Of a stretch of DNA of 64,000 nt, positions 1 to 9,773 are shown in pieces (the stretch's first letter is position 1; the number at the start of each line of letters is the position of its first letter). Below the pieces are notes generated by a model, which was not told where the DNA came from, made no database searches, and worked only from the letters and a program-made list of their open reading frames with translations. The DNA comes from Pictodentalium vernedei (taxonomy: Eukaryota; Mollusca; Scaphopoda; Dentaliida; Dentaliidae): assembly GCA_031216915.1 (NCBI GenBank), contig CM062292.1, positions 68,560,790 through 68,624,789 of the forward strand, in the 5' to 3' direction. Both the position numbers and the translations under genes were made by a program.

Positions 1-600
1 ATAACCAAAGGTACCCAAGAAGTTTCGTGAAGATCGGTTCAAGAATACAGCCCCTAGCCCGAGCCGTATTGACATGTGTACTTACCTGTGTGTAAGTAGC
101 ACTAAAAAAAATCAAAGCTCATCTAAATTTGCAGAATTTCTGCACGAGAAAAAAAAAAAACGGCGTATTATATGTGATGTATTCCATGTTACTAAACATT
201 CAGACCAAAAAATTTTATTCGAATCAGAACCTTCCACACAGAAAGTTCTGTACAAAAAAACTGATTGTCTAACCTAAGGTACAAAATGGTTGCTGGTGGC
301 CATCTTGAATTTCGGACCGCATCCAAAAACACTCGTTCTCGTCCCACGGTGAAAACAAAGGTACTCAAGACGTTTCGTAAAGATCGGTTCATAAATACGC
401 AAGTAAACTCCTGGTCCCCCAAAACACCAAATGGACACTATGTGTGTCATGGGACTATAGGCTGGGGTATAATTCAATGTTATATCCGAACTTTTGGTAT
501 TGATATTTTTAATTTATAACCCCTAAAATTGCAATTTTACTGAAAAGTGCGGACTTACGATTTACGGTCTCAATTTTCGTAAGCATGGAATACGCTTTAT
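1..600. repeat. Noncoding; pair of related segments 350 bp apart
   Basis: No credible gene. Bases 5-50 and 355-400 are about 85% alike (both hold AGATCGGTTCA and AAAGGTAC), exactly 350 bp apart, so this may be a partial tandem copy of a dispersed repeat. The short open frames here overlap on both strands and look random. Confidence 0.5.
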
Positions 601-610
601 TATATATATA

Positions 611-759
611 GACAATAAACATATAGTGTGTTTTTATATCTGTGTTATACAACGAGTTGAAATATGGTTTATTTTTTCGAGGCTTCGCCGAGAAAAAATA
701 AACCATATTTCAACGAGTTGTATAACACAGATATAAAAACACACTATATGTTTATTGTT
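611..759. repeat. Long foldback hairpin
   Basis: Two arms of about 72 bp that are almost perfect inverse complements, with a short GC-richer loop (CGAGGCTTCGCCG) at 678-690. Bases 761-773 (TTATCTGATAAC) recur inverted at 1494-1505, so the hairpin may be part of a longer palindromic element ending near 1510. It encodes no protein and is a non-autonomous foldback unit of unknown family. Confidence 0.8.
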
Positions 760-1423
760 TTTATCTGATAACAAACAGACACCCGTCTCGTGCGTCTACC
801 CGACTTATATATGCTTCCCACGGGCTTCCAAAGAAAACCAGTCTACGAGACAAAAGAAATAGGACAAGACGCATAGAGTTGTGTCCCTTACATTACAAAA
901 TCGATGACGGCGATTGTAAAGTGCGATTGAACTTCTTGCATCATGTAACTGCGCTGGAACAAAATAAATTTCAACTATTTTATTAACAGTAACAAAACGG
1001 TGTTTCAGTAGAGTTATTCTTTTTTTGACATAGTTCCAGTTTTCTTCCGTGTTTTATGCTGTAGTCCCAATATAACAAATAATTTTGCGTTTGTTTACAA
1101 TTTTTACGAAGTGTTTTTTTTTCAGGTAGAGCAGACGAACTTTTAATTAGCGCAGTTCCGCGAGTACTTTTGATCGAGGCCGTGACTATAAATAGTTCGC
1201 AGTCGCCGCATACTAATTACTATTAACATTCAAGTAATTTCTACAATGTTTTGAAGCAAAATTTTAGGTTGCCTTTATTGAAGCAAAATAAATAATAAAT
1301 GACACCATCAGAGGATTTTGACAAAGTGCAATAAGCGTACAATTAAAACCTGCCCTGTGATATAACGATGTTTCATGAATGAATGAATGAAAATGGAACT
1401 GAAAGAGGTCAGAGATCGTTCGC
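760..1423. other. Gene-free AT-rich stretch
   Basis: No open frame of note and no recognised motif apart from the inverted pair TTATCTGATAAC (761) and GTTATCAGATAA (1494). A short GAAT repeat lies at 1376-1390. Confidence 0.5.
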
Positions 1424-1505
1424 ATAAATTATAATTATATACAACACCCGTTGTATATACTTCAAGTATATACAACGGTTGTTATACTCTATGGTTATCA
1501 GATAA
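1424..1505. repeat. Small palindrome
   Basis: Perfect inner palindrome of 13-bp arms (GTTGTATATACTT and its complement) centred near 1463, extended imperfectly on both sides. It may be the distal end of the foldback that starts near 611. Confidence 0.6.
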
Positions 1506-1900
1506 ATATAATTTATACCAAATATGGTGGTAATACCTTGATTTTAACCCCTCATTATTTCAGGTTTAAAGTCTGATAGAAAATCACATTTTCGGTCTCA
1601 TTTCTACCAAGCATAAAGACACAGGTTAAGCGAAAACCCTTCTCTGAAATGAGCCACTAAAGAGATTGACTTAAAATATATAGGTTATAATTTATCAACA
1701 CTCCTCATCTTTTACCTGGGCTTAAGATCGGAAACTATAATACTTGACAGATTTAGGAGTTTTTTTTCTACAGTGAATTTCGCTACCGTTATTTTTTTTT
1801 TAGATTATCAACTCCCCTCATTCTTTACCCGGACTTGGGACAGGCAATTATAAAACTTGGCAGGTCTATAGTTTTTTCTACAGTGAATTTAGCTACTGTT

Positions 1901-1969
<69 letters not shown>

Positions 1970-2061
1970 TTATTTTCTCTCTTTAATTTATCAACTTCCC
2001 ACATCTTTTACCTAGACTTAGGACTAGCAAGTATAAAAACCTGGCAGATTTAGAGGGTTTT

Positions 2062-2092
<31 letters not shown>

Positions 2093-2241
2093 GGGGGGGG
2101 GGGTACTGCATTTCGCTAGAGCCGAAAAGGTTAAAATGTTTTCATGATCGATTAATCACATGGATTAACCTTGGTTCACCGATTAATCACTTACCCTAAA
2201 AGGTAGCTGAAGAACTGCCGGACCTGTAATGATTTACAGCA
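1506..2241. repeat. Noncoding with TTTA microsatellite and G28 run
   Basis: Three imperfect copies of an approximately 120-170-bp segment sharing TATCAACTCCCC..CTTTTACC..GACTTAGGA..GGCAGATTTAG lie at about 1690, 1805 and 1985. A (TTTA)n tract is at 1903-1966 and (TG)n followed by 28 G at 2061-2103. No gene seen. Confidence 0.6.
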
Positions 2242-2456
2242 TTAACCCTTCACCCAACGTAACGGACAAAACAGGACAGCTTTATACCCAAAAATCGCCC
2301 TTCAAATTTTATGTTTTCAATCAATTTTTGTCTCGTTGAGCTCGTTCCAAAGAGGGGTCATAAGCTATGTTTTTGAGACAAAAATTAAACGTTTTGGGTA
2401 ATTCAAGAATTTATTTTGCAAGTATCGTCTGTTACCCGCTTTGAGTAAAGGGTTAA
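2242..2456. mobile_element. TTAA-flanked hairpin MITE (piggyBac-like), divergent copy
   Basis: Begins TTAACCCTTCACCC and ends GAGTAAAGGGTTAA, so it has TTAA at both ends and inverted CCCTTT-type termini. The middle keeps GAGCTCGTTCCAAAGAGGGGTCATAAGC, the half-palindromic core shared with the better copies listed below. No coding capacity. TTAA target and CCC termini are the hallmark of piggyBac-derived MITEs; the family assignment is inference. Confidence 0.75.
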
Positions 2457-2918
2457 GAATGGACCTTTCCATCTACTGATACAGGATAATGATCATGCAA
2501 TACAAGTGAACAAGTATGTCAGCATGCAGCTTGCATGCTTCACTCTGTCTCAAACAATTGATGTGAGTCAGTGTGACAATGTTTGCCTGTTTTGGAGCAA
2601 GTTTGTTCCTCTGTTAACCCATAAAATACAGTAGGTCAAAAGTAACGGCTAATCGATCAGTTACTTTTTTGATCGTTCAAGACGTTGATCTTCGATTAAT
2701 CGTTTAATCTGTTAACCGTTTCGGCACCATATTTCATTTCGCTACTGTTGTTTCTTTTCTCGGTCTCTTCATGGGGATTCTTTGCGCTTTTACAGCGCAT
2801 TCGTTTTTCTCATTACGTTACCAGGAATGTCTCGTTTTATTGCTCCAAATCATGTGGAACTGAATTAATTCCACAGGTCGATTCAATTGACTTGGAAAAA
2901 CAATGAAAAATGGAACCG

Positions 2919-3665
2919 TATATAGAGGATATGGATTGAGTATTTTTCTCATATACTATTTATGAAACGAGTCTAAGAATTTTCCGTCTTGGCGAGCCTC
3001 TGGCGAGTCCAAACGGAAAATTCGGATGAGTTTCATAAATATTATATGAGAAAAACACTCATTTCATATTCTATTTATCATATGACACACACGCCACAAA
3101 TTGGCCACTTAGTATGACCCTTTTAACCCATCACCTAACTTGAGTTGCAGACGGCACTTGGAAAAAAAAACATCCTCGTGTAACTAAAAATTAAAATTTT
3201 TTTGTTTCCAAAACAAAGGTTATGATCCCTCATTGGAACGAGCTCGTCGAGCTCGTTCCAGTGAGGGGTCATAACCTATGTGTTGGAAGCAAAAAGTAAA
3301 AATATAAAAAAAATGAAAATGGCATTTTTCTTGTAGGTAAAAGATTCATACAATATAACCCACCCCAAATAGGACAGATAACGAAAATTCTCCCTACTGA
3401 AATTATGCAAATGTGACCCAGTTGTATTTTGTTGAGGCAATCAAATTGTCCAGTTTTGTAAATTGACCAATGAAAGCTTTCCAACTCTAATTATGCAAAT
3501 TATGAAAATATGGCCCAGTTGTATTTTGTTCAGCCAATCAAATTGTCTAGTTTTGAAAATGACCAATGAAATTGACGGAAGGCTTTATTTATCACTGATT
3601 AATATGAAAACAAATTATCAAATGCTTTAAAGTGAATAAAAACGGACGAGGTCATATGATAAAAA
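2919..3665 (+). repeat. Repeat X, 0.75-kb composite element (inverted copy at 47081-47821)
   Basis: Starts with a 150-bp hairpin (2922-3075, AGTGTTTTTCTC-type arms), continues with a TTAA-type hairpin core (3124-3290), then a duplicated block of about 90-118 bp (3400-3580) with octamer ATGCAAAT at 3405 and 3493 and CCAAT boxes, and ends at CATATGATAAAA. The whole block recurs inverted at 47081-47821. No open frame. Class unknown. Confidence 0.8.
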
Positions 3666-3668
3666 TTA

Positions 3669-4399
3669 TTATACTGGATCCACTAATATGCGAAATTCGT
3701 TACTTAACTGGGATTCACCGTATGCAATGTTAGCAATATTCATATTGTGTTTTGTCGCCTCTAAACTTAGAACAACTTTTTAAAACATTTTGTTTTGATA
3801 CATCCACCCTAGATTATATTTGATGGGTGTGTCTGCGTAAATATTTTTCCGCGAAATGTCTGTAGCCTACATTTAAGTATTCTGCTTTGTTTATCTTGTG
3901 TGTAGGGGGTGGGGTACTTTTTCTGAAGAACTTTCGAATGGAGATATTAACCCCCCAAAGTGAGGCACAGCCGCCCTTGTCCAATAAGCTTGAAATTCTT
4001 TAAAAAAGAATTTTCGAGAACCCACACTGACTATACTTGGAGATGGGCCGGGGCAGTTCCTTTCAAAATCACCTGCGTTTTGTCCCAAGTCGAGTTTCAT
4101 ACCTTGTCGATCGGTCCAAAAGGGTTGATCTTTTTTTTTTTGTGTGTGTGTGTGAGGGGTGCCGTTTCAAGTGTTTTCGACGAAAGATATTAACCCCCAT
4201 AGCCTGGAACCCTGTCAAATATACTTGAACTTATTTTAAACTAATTCCTTGTGAATCACCAGTCACAAAGCTTTGAGATGTGGTAATTCACCTCCTTTTA
4301 GTGAGAGAGATTCAACTTTGTTCACAGAATGTTTCTTGTTTTTGTTCTAATACGGAGAGGTTGCATGATATATCCACAAAATAAAGAGTGTTTTACCTC
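3669..4399. other. Gene-free stretch
   Basis: Two imperfect copies of a segment with CTTTTGGG/AAGAACTTTCGA..GGAGATATTAACCCCC (3905-3960) and CGTTTCAAGTGTTTTCGACGAAAGATATTAACCCCC-like sequence (4160-4198) suggest a partial tandem repeat. Otherwise nothing recognised. Confidence 0.4.
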
Positions 4400-5219
4400 G
4401 GGGGGGGGGGGGGGGGGGGGCGGGGAGCACTAAAAATTTACAAGACGTGACGTCCTATTTTGTATTCGGCTCCTTTTTACACCCACCCAACCACTACGTG
4501 CAAATTTTCTACTACCGTTCTCAGACACCCACCCCTCACTCTCCCATTAAAATCTAAAATAAACTTACCCCAATTGCCCACGTGGGGGCACGATGACGCT
4601 GTGTGCTGAGACATACTGCACGCCGAGGTGCACATGTCTTCAACCAATCTAACCCTGTCTGAGCTGTGTAGTACGCAGTACAGTCGTGGGTTATGATGTT
4701 GAAGAGCTGACAGCTGCTCTTCGTTGCTCGGTGGTTCTCTCCGGGTACTCTGGCTTCCTCCACCCGTAAACCTGTCACCGACACGATATGACCCTGGTTG
4801 TTAAAGTGTCGTTAAACACCAATAAATAAATAAATAAATAAATCAATTAATAAATAAATAACTTGGGTTGAATTTAGTGCATCAGAGAGAATTTTCCCAA
4901 AATATTGTCTGCACATTTTCTACATTTCGAACAAGACACCCACCCCCTTCTAACGTGTGACATTTTTCCCAGATTAAGCCCAATATTCTCACATATAAAG
5001 CCTCCTGATGTTGTATTTATGTTAAGAGTGTGATGTACAACATCATCTTTAAGGTTGGAAACACAAATGATGGTATATATTAGCTGATATATTGATATAA
5101 TTTTAAAAAAATTCAAAAAATTGCACAAGTTGGAAATGCACATTTTTGGCGCACTCAAGTGACCCACCCACCCCAACGTCACGTCTTGCAAATTTTTGGT
5201 GCCCCCCCCCCCCCCCCCC
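4400..5219. mobile_element. TIR element with poly-G/poly-C termini, copy 1, split by a SINE
   Basis: Runs from a 21-G tract to an 18-C tract. Just inside are about 30-bp inverted repeats: GCACTAAAAATTTACAAGAC on the left and, inverted, GCACCAAAAATTTGCAAGAC on the right. The interior matches the second copy at 59337-59913 nearly base for base, except for the SINE inserted at about 4561-4861. No transposase. A non-autonomous DNA transposon of unassigned family. Confidence 0.8.
4561..4861 (+). mobile_element. tRNA-type SINE, 5'-truncated
   Basis: Matches the 3' two thirds of the full SINE at 16791-17158 (CCCACGTGGGGGCACG, TCTTCAACCAAT, GGTGGTTCTCTCCGGGTACT) and ends in (AATA)n. It lacks the A and B boxes, so it is a dead 5'-truncated copy. 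It interrupts the poly-G TIR element. Confidence 0.85.
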
Positions 5220-5388
5220 TGGTTTTATAGGTATTTTCTCGCGCGCTTGTGCTTGCACAAAACGTTTTCTTGTTAGTTTTAGAATATCAATTTGTTTAGC
5301 GACATTGTTGAAGACATACAATTCTGTTTTCAAGCAGATACATTTCTTTTGAAAGACATTATCGTGATTTATAGAGCAGGAATCAAAT

Positions 5389-5639
5389 TTAACCCTTTAC
5401 CTAACATGAAAAGCAGACGACAATTGCAAAAAAAATTATTGAATAACTAATTTTTTTCATTTTTTGTCTCAAAAACATAGGTTATGACCCCTCGTTGGAA
5501 CGAGCTCGACGAGCTCGTTCCAACGAAGGGTCATAACCTATGTTTTTGAGACAAACAATGAAAAAATAATGAAAATTAATTGGCAATTTTTGAGAATAGC
5601 GCTGGCCGGTTTTGGCCGTTACGTTGGGTAAAGGATTAA
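5389..5639. mobile_element. TTAA hairpin MITE, subfamily A
   Basis: TTAACCCTTTACC at the left and GGGTAAAGGATTAA at the right. The centre is a near-perfect palindrome of about 40-bp arms (GGTTATGACCCCTCGTTGG, then AACGAGCTCGACGAGCTCG). About 250 bp, no coding. Same family at 14170, 18419, 52468 and 62239. Confidence 0.85.
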
Positions 5640-6178
5640 ACTGACCTCTGCCGAAAGTTGTCAGCACTGATTTTCTTGAATGTTTAAGTGATGGATAGAG
5701 AACGAATCAGAGTTGAATGGTTTGCAGAAGCCATTACATCGAGGGCCGAAAAGGTCCAAGACTGGAGAGTTTCTCTAAGCGACTCAACGAAAGTAGTAGG
5801 CCGGGTGGTCTTGAACCCCCATTTGCATGTTCTCAATGCATGTTCTCGTCGAGGTGTGCATATCCGGAATTGACATCATGGGAAGAGATGTATTTTGGAT
5901 AGGGCGAAGAAAAGACGTGATTCTGGGGTGTTTAATTTTATTTCTGAACCATGCGGGCTGACATTTTGTTTTAGGGAAACGCCTTTTGCACTCGTCCAAC
6001 AAGGCGGGGGTAGTTATGGCTGTTACAGTATTCTCTACTGCTCGGAGGGCATTTTTGGCGCCAATTTTCTCCCATTGCCCATCGAATTACCCAATAAAAC
6101 CCTAACATTGCCTATTATCGCCCCTTTAGGGCTGTAAAACCATAAGTTCTTCCCTGTGTGTAGCCATGAAACAAACTA
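5640..6178. other. Gene-free stretch
   Basis: Short overlapping open frames on both strands (5688-6137) have no recognised domain or splice signals and are taken as chance. Nothing else seen. Confidence 0.4.
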
Positions 6179-6690
6179 CACTGCAAAAAATATAGGTTCT
6201 CTTTAGAACCAAAACTGGTTCTAATCTTGTCCCTGAGATGGAACCAGCTCTGTTTAAACAGTATTTATTTCAAATCAAATAAATTTACCAAGATTAGCAT
6301 TCAATTTTAACAGAATATTACATGAACTGAAGTAGATTCAGCACTAAACTTGGAGCTTATTCAACGCAGTCGCCAAACAATTTGAAACAAAGGAGATATG
6401 AACAGTTGGCATATCGAACCAGTTTTGGTTCTGTATAGTACCAAAACTGGTTCGATATGCCAACTGTTCATATCTCCTTTGCTTAATAATGATTTGAGAC
6501 AACCTCGTATAAGCTCTAAACTTACGACTGAATCCCTCTCAATTTATGTTTAATTCTGCTAATATTTAATGTTAATCTTTATAAATTTATTTGATTTGAA
6601 ATAAATACTGTTTAAACAGAACTGGTTCCATCCCAGGGACAAGATTAGAACCAGTTTTGGTTCTAAAGTGAACCTATATTTTTTGCAGTG
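6179..6690. mobile_element. CACTGC palindromic MITE, copy 1 (intact, TA-flanked)
   Basis: Starts CACTGCAAAAAATATAGG and ends with its inverse complement, flanked by TA at 6177-6178 and 6691-6692. Nearly the entire 512 bp folds on itself; the centre (6407-6470) holds CATATCGAACCAGTTTTGG and its complement. No open frame. TA duplication suggests Tc1/mariner-type mobilisation (inference). Other copies: 13390, 18688 and 21160. Confidence 0.9.
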
Positions 6691-6692
6691 TA

Positions 6693-7107
6693 GTACCCCT
6701 TCCCGCTAATTGGCTATCCCATAAGGCCTTGCGCGAGGCCTCGATTACCCACAGAATCCTGAGAATTGTCTAAAATCGTCATGGGAACGACCATAACCGC
6801 AGGTTTCTAGCATCTCAGATGTATATTTCTATGTCCTTTCCCGCAAATATCGGTTATAGTAATGAATTTCATCAGCACATGGACACATACCACCTGAAGC
6901 AATAGTCACACTACCATTGCACCTACGTCGCGTCTACACATCTACGTGGAAGGGCTACAGCTCGCATAAACTTCCCTGGAACGCACATCCGACGAGAGGG
7001 TAAGTTCGCAGATAACGTCATGGATATTGATGTGTTATAAGTGTAACTTATATGCTTATTTTTTTCTGTGATTCGTAGATTTGCGTCAGTTCCAAGCTTG
7101 AATGCAC
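6693..7107. other. Gene-free stretch
   Basis: No recognised repeat or exon. The 95-codon minus-strand frame at 6923-7210 has no family resemblance and runs into the neighbouring MITE. Confidence 0.4.
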
Positions 7108-7355
7108 TTAACCCTTTACCCAACGAATCGCCGCATCCGCCCGCGTAATTTGCAAATTCAGCAGTTGAAAAAATATTATTTTTCCAAAAATTTGAACAAA
7201 GCCATATCATGTGACCCCACGTTGGGGCGAGTTCGTCGAGCTCGTTCCAACGAGGGGTTACATGATATGGTTTTGTTGAAATTTTTTGAAAAATTTGAAA
7301 AAATGGTATTTAAAATAATAAATTTTGATATCGTCTGCGTTGGGTAAAGGGTTAA
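7108..7355. mobile_element. TTAA hairpin MITE, subfamily B
   Basis: TTAACCCTTTACCCAACGAA at the left, GTTGGGTAAAGGGTTAA at the right. The central palindrome reads CATATCATGTGACCCC... and back. Differs from subfamily A in the arm sequence (ATATCATGTGACC instead of ATAGGTTATGACC) but keeps the ends and the GAGCTCGTTCCAACGAGGGG core. Also at 9292 and 62889. Confidence 0.85.
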
Positions 7356-7499
7356 AGTAAGATACAAAAATGACGTTCTGATCAATATGTATCGTAGTCT
7401 GTATATTGACGACAATATTACTGTTTCCTTGAGTTTAGTATCAAACCAACTCATAACTGATATAGTAGCCATGGCTAGATTTCATGCCAAACCCAACAA

Positions 7500-7550
7500 A
7501 TCGTGAAGCAATTGTGTGTGTGTGTGTGTGTGTGTGGGTGGGGGGGGGGG
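7500..7550 (+). repeat. (TG)n plus G tract
   Basis: About 11 TG units run into a GGGTGG and then G16 tract. Simple sequence only. Confidence 0.8.
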
Positions 7551-7692
7551 GGGGAGTGGTCAGCTTACTTTATAAACCGCCCCAGCAATAGTCAGAACAA
7601 CATTTCGAGTGATATCACGAATTCTGGATTGTCACGAACTTATTTCGCGAGGATCACGGTAGTTTATGGATATACAACGGAAGTTTTAAGCG

Positions 7693-7998
7693 ACAGTTAA
7701 AACTAGAAGTCCTGTCTTGAAATCCGCAATAATAACACGCCGACCTGCGCGTTAATCTACGCGTTATGACCATAGTAAGGCTATCGAATTCTGTACATAA
7801 GGCCTGTACATAAGCAATGTTTCAGTCAATGGACCTCCGGGTAATCCGGAGGTCCTTTGGCTGAAACATTGCCTGTGTTTGCTATGAGTAATCAGGGGAA
7901 CCTGTCGTGCTTTGGATGCCATTCGAATGGGCAGTTGCGCGCAATTCCTCAGCCTAGATAAGCGCACAGTGCGTGACGGGACTTCTAGTTTTTACTGT
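7693..7998. mobile_element. ACAGTT..AAGTCC MITE, copy 1
   Basis: Terminal inverted repeats ACAGTTAAAACTAGAAGTCC and the complement at 7978-7998. The middle has a hairpin built on CAATGTTTCAGTCAATGGAC and CTCCGGGTAATCCGGAG. Other copies at 15030-15326 and 56781-57090 and a core at 16509. No coding. Confidence 0.85.
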
Positions 7999-8947
7999 CT
8001 GCCTTGGTATGGCTTGACTATAGTGGTGGTTCGAAATTGAGTAGCGACACGGCAAAGTATGGATAAAGAGGTGAGGGTAATTTGAAATTACTTATCTATT
8101 CTGTACAAATGTTCGCACTTGTTTTCTTTCATAAATTATTTGATAATTGATGCAAAAAACACATGTCCAAATTAGTATACAACTGATCAGTAATTCCAAG
8201 TAAATAGCACATACAGACGAATAAGTTGAAATGTAACAGATTGTGTAATTATTTGAAACGGATTTCACTGAAAATATGAGCTCGAATGCTATAATCACTC
8301 AGTTCTGTCACTGCATGTACACAATGACTCCATATCACGGATCCCCCGCGTATTGGGCTTACGAACCTCAAAATGGTCTGCCATGGGGATCTCTAGCAGG
8401 TCAGTAATGTGTTTTGGTGATTTTCGAAGCTTTTGTGGTCGATGTAACACAATGACGTATCTCGGGTGAGAGCAGTGAGTTTTTTGGACAGCACTGAGAA
8501 CTCGAGAGAGAATCGTTCCCACTCGAGAAAGCACCAACATAAAATCACAAAATACCCAATTTTGTGAATTTCTGCTTCCTGTTTTTCGTGTTATCAACAC
8601 ATCTTTGTGTTATTTAATAGTAGGGATGAGATCGAAATCAGAAAGAAATGAAATGCTGACGCAATCTTCAGTTTTCTTCACCTTCTTCACGGAAAAATTA
8701 AAGATATTCCGTGAGAAAACCGGAAACTATTTATAAAATTACCGCCAGAACTCGGGAGAGCACACAAAGTCGAGGAGTGGTTCCTTCACAGTGGCAAGAG
8801 GTGGTCAATTGTATTTTCAAAAGCATCCGGTTAATTTGGCCTATATGTCACTTCTCTCTTTTACAGAATTATCGTTCTCTGTCTGTCTGTCTGTCTGTCC
8901 CAGTGGTATTCGTCACTTCTCAAAACTAACTTTATCTATTATTTCTC
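7999..8947. other. Gene-free stretch
   Basis: No recognised exon. Short open frames at 8092-8600 (minus) and 8711-8929 (plus) have no family resemblance. (CTGT)n at 8878-8900. Confidence 0.4.
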
Positions 8948-9202
8948 TTAACCCTTTGATCTCCAATAGCGTTTTCCCTGTCAGTCGACAGCAATTGGAA
9001 GAGTCCACATTCATTGAGGTTTGGGTGGGGTGGGGGGGGGGGGGGGTAGTCCAATTAATATTTTCAACCTGCAGCCTTCGGGCTGCAGGTTGAAAATATT
9101 GATTGGACTATCGCACACAATATCTTGAAAGCCATCCCACTTAATCAAAGCATGACATATGTTTCTGAAAAGAAATGCTGCCCATCGTGTTCAAAGGGTT
9201 AA
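8948..9202. mobile_element. TTAA hairpin MITE, subfamily C
   Basis: TTAACCCTTTGATC at the left and TTCAAAGGGTTAA at the right. The central palindrome is CAATATTTTCAACCTGCAGCC / GGCTGCAGGTTGAAAATATTG. A G16 tract (with a TGG lead-in) lies at 9026-9046. A second, inverted copy is at 44767-44995. Same ends as subfamilies A and B, different body. Confidence 0.8.
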
Positions 9203-9291
9203 TTCCATCCCTTAAAGAATGAAAGCAGTTGAGGGAACAGCGGACTGGTCAATTGTTTTAGCTTGTTTTATATTGTTTTGAATATAATTGT

Positions 9292-9536
9292 TTAACCCCT
9301 TACCCAAGGCAGAGTACATCAAAATGTATTATATTAAATATCATTTTCTCAAATTTAAAAAAAAATTTCCAATAAAATCATATCATGAGGCATCTCATTG
9401 GAGGGAGACCATCGGGATCGTTCCAATGAGGGGTGACATGATATGATTTTGTTGACGTTTTTAAAAAATATTTTTTCAACTTCAGAATTTGCTTATTTTG
9501 CCGGCGGATTCGTTCGATTCATTGGATAAAGAATAA
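9292..9536. mobile_element. TTAA hairpin MITE, subfamily B
   Basis: TTAACCCCTTACCCAAGG at the left, a weaker ATTGGATAAAGAATAAA at the right. The centre is an ATCATATCATGAGGC..GGGTGACATGATATGAT hairpin. Confidence 0.75.
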
Positions 9537-9597
9537 ACTGGAACACTTGTACTCAAAATGCCATGTCGAGTGTGGCACAATTTTAATTTCTACTTAC

Positions 9598-9773
9598 CAT
9601 CTCGTCTGGCGTTTCAATTCTTAGACGTTTGCCACCTCTTCTTGCACATTCTTTCTTTGCCTGATACCATGATATGTTTGACTTTGTGTCAAAAAAATAA
9701 CACCACCCATTATTGTTCACGGAATTAGGAGGACACCCGAGAAGGAAATTAGTCGACTGTGCAGAAATCAAAC
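9598..9773 (-). CDS. C-type lectin-like protein, exon 2 (start of lectin domain)
   Basis: The 176-nt exon is bounded by an acceptor (CTTCCAG before 9773) and a donor (GTAAGTAG from 9597). It encodes LISAQSTNF, then the start of a C-type lectin-like domain: CPPNS, GWCYFF, SWYQAKKECARRGG and RIETPDEM. The WCYFF/W..A...C arrangement is the first disulfide region typical of C-type lectin domains. The first two bases (GT) complete a Gly codon begun in exon 1 at 12193. The C-terminal half (WIG, W.DG, WND motifs) must be in further exons at lower coordinates and was not found in this window. Likely a secreted lectin-like protein; the ligand cannot be told. Confidence 0.75.

Noticed and set aside
4554-4784. 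76-codon minus frame
   Set aside because: Antisense read of a SINE; the same frame recurs at other SINE copies.
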